Shown: positions 45,102 to 55,600 of the stretch, piece by piece
Layout of the letters: each line of letters opens with the position of its first letter
Position numbering within the stretch: the stretch's first letter is position 1
Translations under genes and position numbers: made by a program
Assembly: GCA_012932865.1 (NCBI GenBank)
Contig: SAXG01000022.1
Coordinates: 682,001-746,000 of the forward strand
DNA: 64,000 bases
Source: Amylostereum areolatum
Lineage: Eukaryota; Basidiomycota; Agaricomycetes; Russulales; Stereaceae
Reading direction: 5' to 3'
Notes under the pieces: model-generated
What the model was told of the DNA's origin: nothing
Seen by the model: the letters and a program-made list of their open reading frames with translations, nothing else
The model's database searches: none

Positions 45102-47408
45102 TCACTCGGCCCCACCCTCGTACTCCTCGTCTGAGTCGTGAGCCGACGCCCACCGCTTCCCACGCTTCACACTACCGTCCCCGTTCCCGTGAAGTGTGAG
45201 CAGCGCCTCGAGCCTGCGCCCAAGCTCGCCCCCGTGCCCCACGTCCCCTGCCGCCGAAAGCTCCTTCTCTCGTGCCTTCTCCTCCGCGGTCGCGTGCAGC
45301 GGCGCGCGTCGCCTCCGGCGCTTGACGCCAAGTGGCTTCAGAATGTCGTCCACGCTCGGCGAGGAGTCGTCGTCATCCTCGTCTGAGCCGATCGTCCGCG
45401 GCGCGATGATCGCCGTCGCGGTGAGGCTCGCAAACCCGTGCTGCACGCGTTCCTTCTCGGCTTTGAGCGCGCGCTCCGTCTCCGTCTTCGCCTCGCGCAA
45501 CCATTCCTCTTCCTGGTCCTCAGGTCCTACGAGAGCCTCGACTAGCCCTTCTTCCCAACCGTCCCACTCCACGCAACGGTGGGCTTGTCGAAGGTAAGCA
45601 CCGGCGGCTTCGAAGTGCAGCCATTCCGCCGCCAACGCTGTGATGTTGGTGGGGGGTGCTCTCATCATCGTGGTCTTCGGCAAGATCTCGTGGGTGGCAC
45701 TTCTCGCTAGCCGCGTTACGGCGTTACGGAACAGGCGCGCGACGAATGGACTGGACTGGAGGAACGCGGGCAGATGCGCGCATTGCCAGAGAGGGCGGAT
45801 GGTCGTCGACTCCCAGTCGATGATGCAAGTCTGATTTTGAATTAGCCAACGATGGTGAACCGAGTAAACGATACGATACGTACGATCTTGGAAGGATTTT
45901 CGGGATCGACGAAGATGTTCTCCAAGCTCAAGTCGTGACAGTCCATCCCAAATTCCTCTGGATGTCCAGGGTCCGCCGGTGTCGCCCCAAGAGAAAACAT
46001 AATGCGCATCCACCGCGCCATCTCCGTCTTGACCTGACCTTCCCTCTGACCCAAATGTGCGACAAGGAATGTGCTCCGCTGCATGCGCCGGTAGTCGCGG
46101 TACATCGTGTCGCCCGGTCCGTCCCACTCCCCTTCGCTTTCTTCTCTGTCCCATTCGTCACTGTCATCGCTTTTGTCGTCCGGGAGCGCGTTGATGTGGT
46201 GATGACGGGATGCGCGAATCTCGTCCGGGTCGAGATGCAAACGATGGGGCGCGGCCTTGCCTTCGTTTTCACGGAGCACACCCTGCTCCTCTCGTAGGGC
46301 GCAGGCACGCATGTAGGCCTCGGTCGTAGTCCACGGTCCACGGTCGATCTCGGCCGGGTGCATAAGGTCGCCGCGGTTCGAACCAAAGAAAGGCCACGAG
46401 ACAATGGGGCCGACGCGAAACTCGGGCGCCGCGCGTGTAAAGTAGGACGATATCGACCGCGGGGTTGGAGCGGAAGAGATACCAGTCGATGTTGGTGTTA
46501 GTGCGGCGAAATTTGTGGGCGGAAGGGTAGGAGTTAGGATCGACGGAGCAAAGGCAGACGTGGGTTGGGGGTCTTCAATCGCGGCGGCCTTGCCCGCGTA
46601 CAAGGAGCCGATGCTGGGGAACCGATGGGCGAATAGAGGAATCACAAGCGACGCTAGGTTATCGAGGAAGCCGGTGAGGTCGTGATGGGACATGTCGTGA
46701 TAGACCGAAGATAGAGGAACACCTTTCGCCTGCGGGGTAGAATATTCGTTTAGGAATCACGTGACTGCGTGATGCCGTTAGGACGCGCACCTTGGACATG
46801 ATCATGTACTCGCCGCCCAGGCGATTGTACGGATTGGCGTCGTAGTGGTACACGGTCGGGACCGGAATAGATGTGTAGGCTCGAATATAATCCATCGTTG
46901 CGATTTCAGACTCTGTCTTGATCCGGGGCATGAAGCGACGCGCCACGCGCACTATCACTTCGCGTCCATCGTACAGGGTGACGAGATAGGCCTGTGGGGA
47001 AGCGTCAGTGCGCGCTTAACACCGCCATATTACACATGCCTACCTTGTGGAACGTGCCTTTGGATCCGAAGACATGAGATTGGGGAGCGAGTGACGCGTG
47101 AAAGACGACGCACCAGAGCTGAGGAAGTGTATCCTCCCGACCTCGCAGGACAGCTTCTCCTTCACGACGTCTTTCAGGAGCCTCCTGTCCACGAGAAAGG
47201 GTTGGGTGCCATGGACAGCGACGTCTGCTTTGGCTTCACGTTTGCGGTCTTCATGCTCGAGGGCCCAATTCCATTGAACCTGAGACGCGGCGGCTTTGGA
47301 TGTCGGGACAGGCATCAGAGTCGGGGGCGGCGGAAGGTGAGTGGCCATGGCATAATTAGAGGGCTTTTGTAGTAAACTGTCGTGGAGAAGCTGTCCGTCA
47401 TGCAGCAT
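45102..47408 (-). CDS. APH-fold phosphotransferase (aminoglycoside-kinase-like)
   Basis: This is a fungal member of the APH phosphotransferase superfamily, a protein-kinase-like fold. Substrates of fungal members are generally unknown. The N-lobe has YLVTLYDGREVIVRVARRF and, after IKTESEIATMDYIRA, SIPVPTVYHYD. The C-lobe has the catalytic loop DCHDLSLENIFVDPENPSKI, with the expected Asp and Asn, and after an intron (45837-45889) the metal-binding IIDWE. A ~120-residue Ser/Pro- and acid-rich insert (around DDKSDDSDEWDREESEGEWD) separates the lobes. The C-terminal ~130 residues are charged, with basic GVKRRRRRAPLH and an acidic tail, which suggests a nuclear or scaffold role. Introns are also near 46730-46790 and 46993-47042. 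The start at 47408 is the first in-frame ATG. Confidence 0.83.
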
Positions 47409-47843
47409 TATCGCGCAAGACGGGCGAAGAGGCGGAAGCGGAGACGGAAGCGGACGGATCGGAGGTTAAGATTTCGGGGAAAGGAGGAGTTTGGGAGAGG
47501 GTGAGAGAGGCGCGAGCGGGCGAAGAAGTCAAAGTGAAGGGAGAGCGTTGGGCGGCGGGTTGGAGGGGAGAAAGGAAGGGTTAGCTAAGGGATTATATAG
47601 CGGTGTGATAACGTACTAGCCGTGCTCTTCATCCTCGACCGAAATAACGAATAACGAGATATTGGCCGCTATTTGCCGGCGTCGCGCGCGCGGGCATCAT
47701 CCCGCCCTTTCGACTGGTTCCGGTCCTTCGTTCTCACCCTCCTTCTCCCTCCCGCTCTCACCCACCCGATTCTTTCCTCGTCGCCGGTGTCCAGACCGTA
47801 TGCAAACTCCGTACTCTTGATATCTAGAGCGCCGATCTCGACC
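47409..47843. other. Divergent promoter region
   Basis: The region separates the APH-fold gene (minus) and the small gene at 47844 (plus). It has purine-rich and GATTATATAGC sequence near 47590. No gene is supported; antisense frames at 47669-47894 overlap the next gene's leader. Confidence 0.4.
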
Positions 47844-48067
47844 ATGTCCGAAGCCCTTCCCGAGACCAGCACGTGTGCGCAAATTGTGGGGTAAGTAAGC
47901 GCTATGACTCCATACCGGGGTTGTTGACTGCGATTCGCGCGCTTATCTCACTCCTGTAAATAGCTTGCCTTTTCGTTAGAAAAGAACCGTCGAGACCAGT
48001 CGCGAGGAACCGTCGCTCGAAGCAACCACTGAAGTCTCCGGGTGTTCAGAACATGTATAATAAGTAG
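47844..48067 (+). CDS. Possible small two-exon protein, about 44 residues
   Basis: A short gene is suggested by an ATG in good context (ACCATGTCC), a consensus GTAAGTAA donor at 47891, and an acceptor TTCGTTAG at 47972-47979 that joins in frame. The product begins MSEALPETSTCAQIVG and continues KEPSRPVARNRRSKQPLK, ending NMYNK. It is acidic first and strongly basic after the junction. I recognise no family. A further donor (GTAGTATG) overlaps the stop, so it may be the start of a longer gene. Confidence 0.35.
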
Positions 48068-49078
48068 TATGCATTTCATGGCCTCAAGCCTCTCTCTCAA
48101 CACTAGTAATAGAGTCTCATTGCTATGATCTGTTCATCATCAGCCCTCCAGCGCTCTGCTATGCTTACTTACCAAGGCCGCAGGTGTTCGACCCTGTTTG
48201 GAGCTGACACGGATGGTTAGAATGGTACCAATCCTTCCTTCACGGCGTATTATGCGCAGACCATGGGTGCACGGCGACGTACTTACTCATCCCAGCGTTG
48301 CTTGCGCCAAGGCGTGTTCACACCTTCTGTCGGTCTTCACTTCACCCTACGTCGTTGCCGAGCTTCCGCCAAGTCGCAACCCGAGGTAGGGAAGCACCAT
48401 GCCGTCCAACGTACTTACGCGGCGCCGAGATCGTTGCGAGGCCTTCTTGAGTACGCGTGCGTCCGGAAGGCTGAAGCGCATTCCACAATGTATACTACTC
48501 GCCATACGTGACTACCTGTATAGTATTCGTATCTCCATGCGTATAGCCGTCCCAATGTACATTTATTAGAATCCGTTGAAGGAGAAGGAACAAATTACAA
48601 AGCGTTATACAGTCGACCTTCCAATGATCTACTTCCATCTAGTGGATGACGCTGACGGCCTGGGCGAAACGAGCTAAACAACCTAGCGCACTGGCAGCTC
48701 GATCTTAATCACATTCCAAGCGTTCTAGCGTAGATTCCTGCACCATTGTTGCGTCCATGGCATCGCCGCATAAGACCGGGCTCCCACGTTTCGCACGTAC
48801 ACACCGGTGGAACCTCCCTTGATTTCGTCCTAGGCCAGAAAATACGTGAATTGTAAAACGAAAGCGTAATTCCGTGAATATGCTATGAAGGCTAACGATA
48901 TATACCACCAAGTGTGGTTGATTGAAGGGATACAATATTCCAAGAAATCCTCTCCGGACGTGAACCAATGCACGTGGTCCATTATAGATACGCATAAGTA
49001 GGGCTGTGGGGTGTCCTGCAAAAATAAAAACAAATCCCCGTCGTCGAGGAAGACAGCGGATGGTCGTCAACAAGAGCG
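48068..49078. other. Intergenic region, possible extra minus-strand exons
   Basis: On the minus strand, 49018 to about 48905 is open (DTPQPYLCVSIMDHVHWFTS...). It is preceded by TTTTTGCAG and followed by a donor-like GTATATCG. A later stretch near 48833-48730 is open after GGCCTAG. These could be alternative 3' exons of the F-box gene ending at 49079, or a separate short gene. The plus strand has only short frames. Nothing is named with confidence. Confidence 0.3.
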
Positions 49079-51395
49079 TTACAGCCAAGGACACCGAGTA
49101 AAACATCCGCACCGTTCAAACATTGGTTCCACGCATATCACCTTGTCGATCCGGCTCTTTAGCCAGTCCACAACGTCCTGTCCGACAGAGGTGCATTCGT
49201 GCATCTCGAGATGTCGCAGGCGTACCGGCCCGCCGCTGCCGCCGCCACCCTCGGGGTTACGCATGTCGACCATCTGCACGAGTTTGGGAATCCCGTCCGC
49301 GTGTGCCGGACACGCCTTGAGAGCGAGTTGTGACAGATTGGGACACATCCACGTCGCCACGTCCTCGTCGGGGGCGCCCAGCGCCGTGAAAAGCGGATCG
49401 AGGGGCGTGCTTCCAGCTTGCAGCGTACGCAGTTGTGAGAGCTCGGTGAGGAAGCCCCAGGATGCGATGAGGCCCCCGCCGCTGTAGTAGTACGGCGCCC
49501 CGTTCCCGCCGTATGCGAGGGAGAGAAGGTTCACTGGGGGATGATTGGAGCGGGAGAGCAAGTTTGAAATGCTGTCCTCGATAGAATCGCGCGCCTCTAC
49601 ATCGAGGGTCAACGCCTGCAGGGAGGGGGCGGCGAGCGAGTCAAGAAGGGATGCCATGAGATAATGGCCGCCAATGCTAAGGGTTTTCAGTTCGGGTAAA
49701 GTGACGGAGGACAGTGGAAGAACAGGATTGAGGACGTTGCTGAAATGCAAACATAAATCCTCGAGGGCCTTGTTGTTCGTGACGATGTGTAGGATGCGGT
49801 CCAGCGCTATGTTTGTCGTGGGCAGCGAGCGCAGGTTCAGCGCCCGGAGGTTATTGCGGAGCATTGGAGATGACCACCTGAACGGCGTGTATTGCAGCGT
49901 GAGCTTGCGTAATTCCGGCAGAACCACGGAGGCAGACGGAGCTGCACTTGGCAGCCATGGCCACTCGCCATAGTAGACCGGTTCTGCGCACGATACTTCG
50001 AACTCTTTCAAAAGCGGCGCGTCGCCTATATCAACGCACGGGTCAGTCCTCTGCAACTGGACCATGAGACTCTCAGGATAAGAAATCCCTCACCAGTAAT
50101 AGACTTGAGCGCCGTCCAGGAGTGGAACTGCTTATCGAACCTGAAAACAAAACGTTCCCATCGGTGCATCTGCTGAACGAGGTACCATATCGCGATGTGG
50201 CCCCAATGTGTGCTTGCCCGCGATTGTATTGAAGTAGGGTTTGGGGTAAGGGAAGCGGGTGGGGGAACAGGTGGGGGACTGAGGATACTTCCCCATCCGT
50301 CGTGGTGCGTGGGTGAAGGAGGCAGAACGAGGGGGGCGGCAGCGGGTATAATTTGGATTGACGTGCTGGGTTGGACAGAGCTTGCGTGTATTTGCACGTA
50401 GTGCGTCGTTGTGACCGGGGGACTGTTTGGATACGGCCACGGCGAGGTGGAGCGAGTGGGCACCCGTGAGGTCGAAGGGGCGTTACTCGAGTGCTGCACC
50501 TGGAGGAAAATTTCGATGTCGAGTGGTTCTCGCGAACCGGAGCGTTCCAGCCAAAGCCTAATCGTGTCCGCGGAGGCATTTGGTGAGGTCACAAGACGGA
50601 TCTGTGAATAACGACATCCTGTGAGCGCAACGTCGCGGGGAACGAGAAAGGCAGAAAGGGCAAGGAAACGTTGCCAACGTGCGGAGATTGAGATAACGCC
50701 CCATGCCCAAAGGTCATAAGAACGCCACGCATTGTTCGGCAGGAAGGCGGACGAGAGGGGACAGATGGCTCGTGTCCATGCATGCCATACGTCGCTGAAA
50801 GTACGGACTTGGGGGAAGGTCCCCTGCCTGACCTCATGGACACAACGACGAGCCTGACCTACGCATAGCGAACGGCGACCATCTGAAGCGCTCAGCGTGA
50901 CTTGGAAAGGTGGAAAAGAGAGAGACCGAGAACAGGGGGTAGAAGCGAGGAAGACCCAAGGCCGCAAGGCCGACTCCCACAGCGCAAAGACGCGCACGAA
51001 ACGCGGTATACACGTGTACGCACCTTACTCCAGATCTTTGGCATGGACAGGGCGAGTCTGCGCCAAAGGGGACACACGGAGGCCAGGATCCAAGCGCAAC
51101 ACGGGTATTCGCTGAAGCTGATCATGAATATGTGGCGGAGGAGTTCTTGCGGGAGGCGGCGGATGGGAGCGGCGTAAGCAAGGCTTTGCTGGATGTTGTT
51201 TTCGAGGGCGACACGCTCGTTCTCCAACTCGACGATTTTGAGGCGAGCCTGAGCCACGATCTGGGCGAGGTCAGCTTCGGCCTGGTCGATCCTGCTTGAC
51301 AAGCCGAGGAGGGACTGCCTGTCCTGGACGAGACGGCGACGAGCGTCGGCGAGAGAAGCGGCGGTCGGGGGCTCGTGCAATCGAGGGAAAGACAT
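49079..51395 (-). CDS. F-box protein with coiled coil and LRR-like region
   Basis: This has the standard Agaricomycete F-box layout. Exon 1 has a coiled coil (SSRIDQAEADLAQIVAQARL) and then the F-box core IRRLPQELLRHIFMISFSE, with CCAWILASVCPLWRRLALSM as the VC..WR element. The C-terminal half is leucine-rich (LRALNLRSLPTTN, VTLPELKTLSIGGHYLM, CPNLSQLALKACP) and forms LRR-like strands for substrate binding. The protein should recruit substrates to an SCF ubiquitin ligase. An intron starts after KIWSK or two residues earlier; the second exon (about 50910-50105) also carries a Pro-rich insert (ILSPPPVPPPASLTPNP). Another intron is near 50040-50095. Such F-box genes are greatly expanded and fast-evolving in basidiomycetes. 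The functional link to CSN5 in this window is general biology, not linkage. Confidence 0.8.
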
Positions 51396-51860
51396 GGAGA
51401 CTGGTGGTGGTGGTCAAGAAGAGAAAGGGAAGGGGACGAGCGGCCTACCTGCGCGTGGCAGTAAGCCCGGCCAGGGACATAATGATACTATCGAGAGACA
51501 AGGGAAACATTCAGTTCAGTTCGGCGCCTTGACCGTTCACGTTCCCAGCGCGTGCTCTCGTCTCCCTTCCATTTCCGCAAAAGAAGCTCCGGGCCTGTGA
51601 CCTAATTGTTCCGTTATTCACTTTTCGGAAATGCTCTGTGCCTGCGGTCCCGGAGGCACTGCGAGTCTGCGATGCCTGCCCTTCGGCGCTTCAGTCTCAG
51701 TCTCAAACGCGGGTAAAGCGACGGATTACGAGCTGTTGTATAAAGTAACAGGATGCACGGAGAACGAGTAGAATACAGGTTATGGGCTATACAGTGATGA
51801 GATGAAGGGATACCGGTATCCTCCTCGGGAAGAAGGGTATGCATGCTCCGAGGTCTTTGT
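51396..51860. other. Intergenic region
   Basis: The region contains the promoter of the F-box gene and the 3' flank of the TFIIA-gamma gene. No coding or repeat feature is supported. Confidence 0.4.
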
Positions 51861-52358
51861 CTATTTCTTCCCAGCCTCGATCGCGTCTCCATTCTTACAC
51901 GCGATAATCTTGATTTTCTCGGCGGTGACCATCTCGTTGGACTCCATCTTAAACGACGGGTTCTTGACGATGAACGTCCAAACGTCGTCACACAAGCGAT
52001 AGGTGCGGAGATGCCCCTGTGGATAGTTGTGGCGGGAAACGTCCAGGGCAGTGATAAGCGCACCTTCAGAGTCGTCTTCGTTTTCACCGACTTCACCATG
52101 GTGTCCGCAAGGGACTTGTCAAACTATCCGAGCGGGTTACGCCAAAGTTCCAAATCACAACGACAACGACACGCACCTGCTGCAAAACTTTCATGGCCAG
52201 TTGAGGTGTCACAGCACCACTGGTGATGAGTTCGTCGAGGGAATCGGTGAGAGCCATCCCAATGCTGGAGCAGCGCCGGCGTTCACAAGCCACTTCAAAT
52301 CCAACGAAGATTGGACGTACGATGATCCACGGTAGAATTCATAGTATGCGGTGGCCAT
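51861..52358 (-). CDS. TOA2: TFIIA small (gamma) subunit
   Basis: This is the TFIIA gamma subunit, which with TFIIA alpha/beta stabilises TBP on the TATA box for RNA polymerase II. Exon 1 gives [13 protein letters not shown]. After an intron (GTACGTCC...GCTCCAG) the four-helix part reads [20 protein letters not shown], then [11 protein letters not shown] second intron (52179-52125) leads to [21 protein letters not shown] third (GTGCGCTTA...TCCACAG) leads to the beta-barrel [20 protein letters not shown] ending [10 protein letters not shown] and EAGKK. The length (~110 residues) and all conserved blocks fit. The start was chosen because it splices in frame to the conserved YYEFYR. The gene was originally divergent from the NF-X1 gene; a LINE now lies 125 bp upstream of its ATG. 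Confidence 0.95.
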
Positions 52359-52483
52359 ATGTACACCACGAAGAGAGCAGGGTGCAAAGTCGACGAGCCA
52401 CAGAACAGTGGCGGTGTCGACCGTGCCCTCCGCTTTGTCACGCCGGTTATAAACCCGGAGCCGTTACCCCACGTGACTCCTCT
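52359..52483. promoter_or_regulatory. TFIIA-gamma half of a split divergent promoter
   Basis: This 125-bp upstream region of the TFIIA-gamma gene ends at the LINE. It contains the left copy of the target duplication with a CACGTG E-box (52470-52475) and a TTATAAACC sequence near 52448. The other half of the ancestral promoter is 58294-58389. Confidence 0.6.
52469..52483. repeat. LINE target-site duplication, left copy (15 bp)
   Basis: CCACGTGACTCCTCT is repeated exactly at 58279-58293 on the other side of the LINE. Confidence 0.88.
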
Positions 52484-52667
52484 TTTTTTTTTTTTTTTTT
52501 TTTTTTTGATTACATTTGTATCCCGCGTCAAGTACCTAAGACTAAATGCGGCAGTGGGTGTAGGTAGGTAGAGTAAAGTGGGATGTACGAGTAGGACGGT
52601 TGAGTATGAGGGTCATTGTATCGAGAGAAGGGTCAGATGTAATTAGAGAGGTAAACAAGAAGGTAGA

Positions 52668-55600
52668 TTATCCCGGGTCCACGTCGTCTGGGTCAGGGGG
52701 AGGGGGAGGCTCGTTCGGCACTTTGGCAAAAGCGCGTGAAGCGCCGACGAACTTGGCAAGGGCCGAGAGGCCAGTTTGAGTGCCGAGGATAAAGGGAGTT
52801 GATAAGGTTCGCGAGACGGCTCGAAGGTGGTGCCGTTGGTCTTCGAAAAGAGGGCATTCGGCGAGGATGTGGTCGCGGATTTGTATGGGGGCATCGCCGC
52901 ACGGGCAGGTGGTGGGTTCGGTGGGGACGAAGCGGGCGTAGTAATCACCACGGAAGCCATGGCCAACAATTGTTTGGATGATACGGGTGTGGACGTCGCG
53001 GGGACCGTCGAAATTGCGATGGAAGGGGGATAGGTGGGTGGATGGTGGTTGTCGGAGTGCAATGGATGCGAGGTTGTGGTGTGGGCGTTGAACCCATTCG
53101 GATCGCCAGGCTTTCAGCGCTCGAGACTTCGCTTTCGCGCGCGCCCAGGAGATGGTGGAATGAATGAGGGGCACACCGTGAACTCCCTCCTTTGCAACGG
53201 TGTCCGCCCGCTCGTTCCCAGCTATGCCTTTATGCCCCGGTACCCAAACTACTTCGATCTTGAGGGTTTCCGAGGTTGTGAGAAGGGTGTGAGTGTGTCG
53301 GCGAAAGAGAATAGAAGCAGATTGAGCAGGATGGTCGGAGGTATCGGTGATGGAGGTAACGGCTGATTGGTTGTCGGATAGAAAGAGGAGACGAGTGAGG
53401 TTTGGGTATTGCGCAAGAAGGCTCACGGCCGCAGCGGCACCGCCAGAAAGGGCAAGCATCTCTGCGTCATAGATCCCCGCACGCCGCCCGAGGCCCCATC
53501 GACCAGCTCTGACTTCGTCCATACCAATATAGGCAACGTAGCCCGCGCCCGTGCGACGGTGACCGTTTGCACGCCGCCGCGATCCATCGGTGTAGACGAT
53601 GAGTGCTGTCGGATCGCGGGCGAGTCCTCTGAGTCGGGCCTTGAGTTTGTTGACATACTCGTCGCGTACGCGTTGAGTAGCCTTAGGGGGGGGGACCGTG
53701 GTGGTGAGTCGGGGACCCCAGTTATGACGACAGGACCAGGGAGGGGTATAGTACGGGTAAGTACGTTCGGAATCGGGATGAGTAAGATTAGCTAAACGGT
53801 AGATAATTGTAGGAGGATTTTTTAAAGTGTTCGGAGTAAAGAGGGGGACAGGGACGTCAGGGGAATGCTCCGCCCACGTAGGGGGAGTGCGTGCCAGAAC
53901 CTGCGACGAAGATGGGAGGGTGCGGAAGCGGATAGCGGCGTTGGTTGAATTTCGTTGGAGTAGGTGCGGGATTGGAAGGATGGCGCCGATGTGGTGCATC
54001 TCAGGTGAGGGAGTGGTGCGGAAAGCACCAAGGAGCCAGCGAAGTCCCTCGTTCTGGGCGCGCACAAGCGGAAGGATGAGGCTTTTTTGTTTTATGCCAG
54101 TAAACCAGACCGGGGACCCGAATGTTAGCACCGGGAGTACAACGGTCTTATATAAAAGGCGGGCATTGACCACGCTGAGGCCGCGGATCGTGTTGGCAAG
54201 GATGCGCAATCCTGCGACCGTGGACATCGCACGTGTGGCCATATTCTTGATATGAGCTTTGAAAGTAAGTTTTCTGTCGAAGAAAACCCCTAACCAGCGC
54301 ATGACCATAAGAGGACGCACGGTACACGCTGGGGAACTCAGCGGGATGATGTTGATGGATGGGTCGTTGGCGGGATTCAACTTTGAACGGGTGAAATGTA
54401 TGAGCTCCGTCTTGTCGGCGTCCACATCGAGGCCGAGGGAGCGGAGCCGGCCGACTACAATGTTGAAAGCAGTGGTGAGTCTGGCCACATTGCCTTCGAG
54501 GCTGCTTGAAACAGACAGGAGTAGGACGTCGTTAACATATGCCTTGAGGTCTGTGTTGGCCTGGTCGTCGATGCATGACAGGAGTGTGACTGTGTAGATA
54601 GTGGATAGGATGGGGGAGAGCGGGGAACCTTGGGGAATTCCGACGCCGGTGAGGGGAATGGGTTGACTGAGGTGTCCATCGATACGAATGGCAACCTGTC
54701 GGTCAGCGAGAAAAGACCGGATCCAGGCAACTACCTCGGGTGCGAAGCCGAGGATCTCCATCGTCCTCACGAGTCTTGAATGATTCACGTTGTTGAAGTA
54801 GCCTTTGATGTCGATGGAGAGCGCGGATGCAACGAGGCCGTTCTTCCAGGCCGCTTGGACATCATGCGTGAGCGAGAGACAAGCGTCGATTACTGATGAC
54901 TTGTCTCGGCCGCCAAACTGGTTAGTTGGCACGAGATTGAACTTGCCGACTTCGTAGGTGATTCTTCTTGCCATTGCCTTTTCCAAGAGCTTACTGAGGC
55001 ATTCCAGGAGTGATATGGGGCGGTAGGACCTAGGATTGGACATGTCAGCTTTGCGTGGCTTTGCAACGATCGCCACGACGGCCGTTTTGAGGCTACGTGG
55101 GTGAGTACCGAGACGGAGGCAAGCATTAAATAACTCAATGAAATATTCGGGAGTCTCGTCGAAAGCCCACTTGATGAGGCGCCAAGTAATCCCGGTTTCG
55201 CCAGGGGCTGTGGTGTTAGATGTGTTGCGCAGGGCATCACGCACCTCATCGACAGTGAAGGGCACAAATTCTCGTGCTGGCTTGGGGGGTGGGTCATCGG
55301 GTTGATCAATCTCTACCTGGGGAGCAACATCAGGGAAGAACGAAGAGGCAAAGATCTGGCTCTGTGCCTCAGGCTCTGTTACGAGACCTTCGGCTGAGCG
55401 GGTTGGGGGAATGCGCGTGGCACGCTTTCCGCTTGCCCAGCGGCACAAACCCCAGACTTCCATCCGTGTGGTCTTGTTGATAATGTCCGTGGCCCAGTTT
55501 CTCTTCGCTGCACGAACGGCAGCCCGGAAGTGGGAATGGGCGTGATGGCGCGCAAGGGTACCGACGGCATCCCGGACGTCATGAAGGGCTTGGTCACAGT

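Noticed and set aside
46377..46386. GTTCGAACC resembling a tRNA T-loop
   Set aside because: It lies within the APH-fold coding sequence, with no acceptor stem or D-arm around it.
52484..52507. Poly(T) run as a terminator or microsatellite
   Set aside because: Its position at the LINE 3' end, next to the exact target duplication, identifies it as the reverse-transcribed poly(A) tail.
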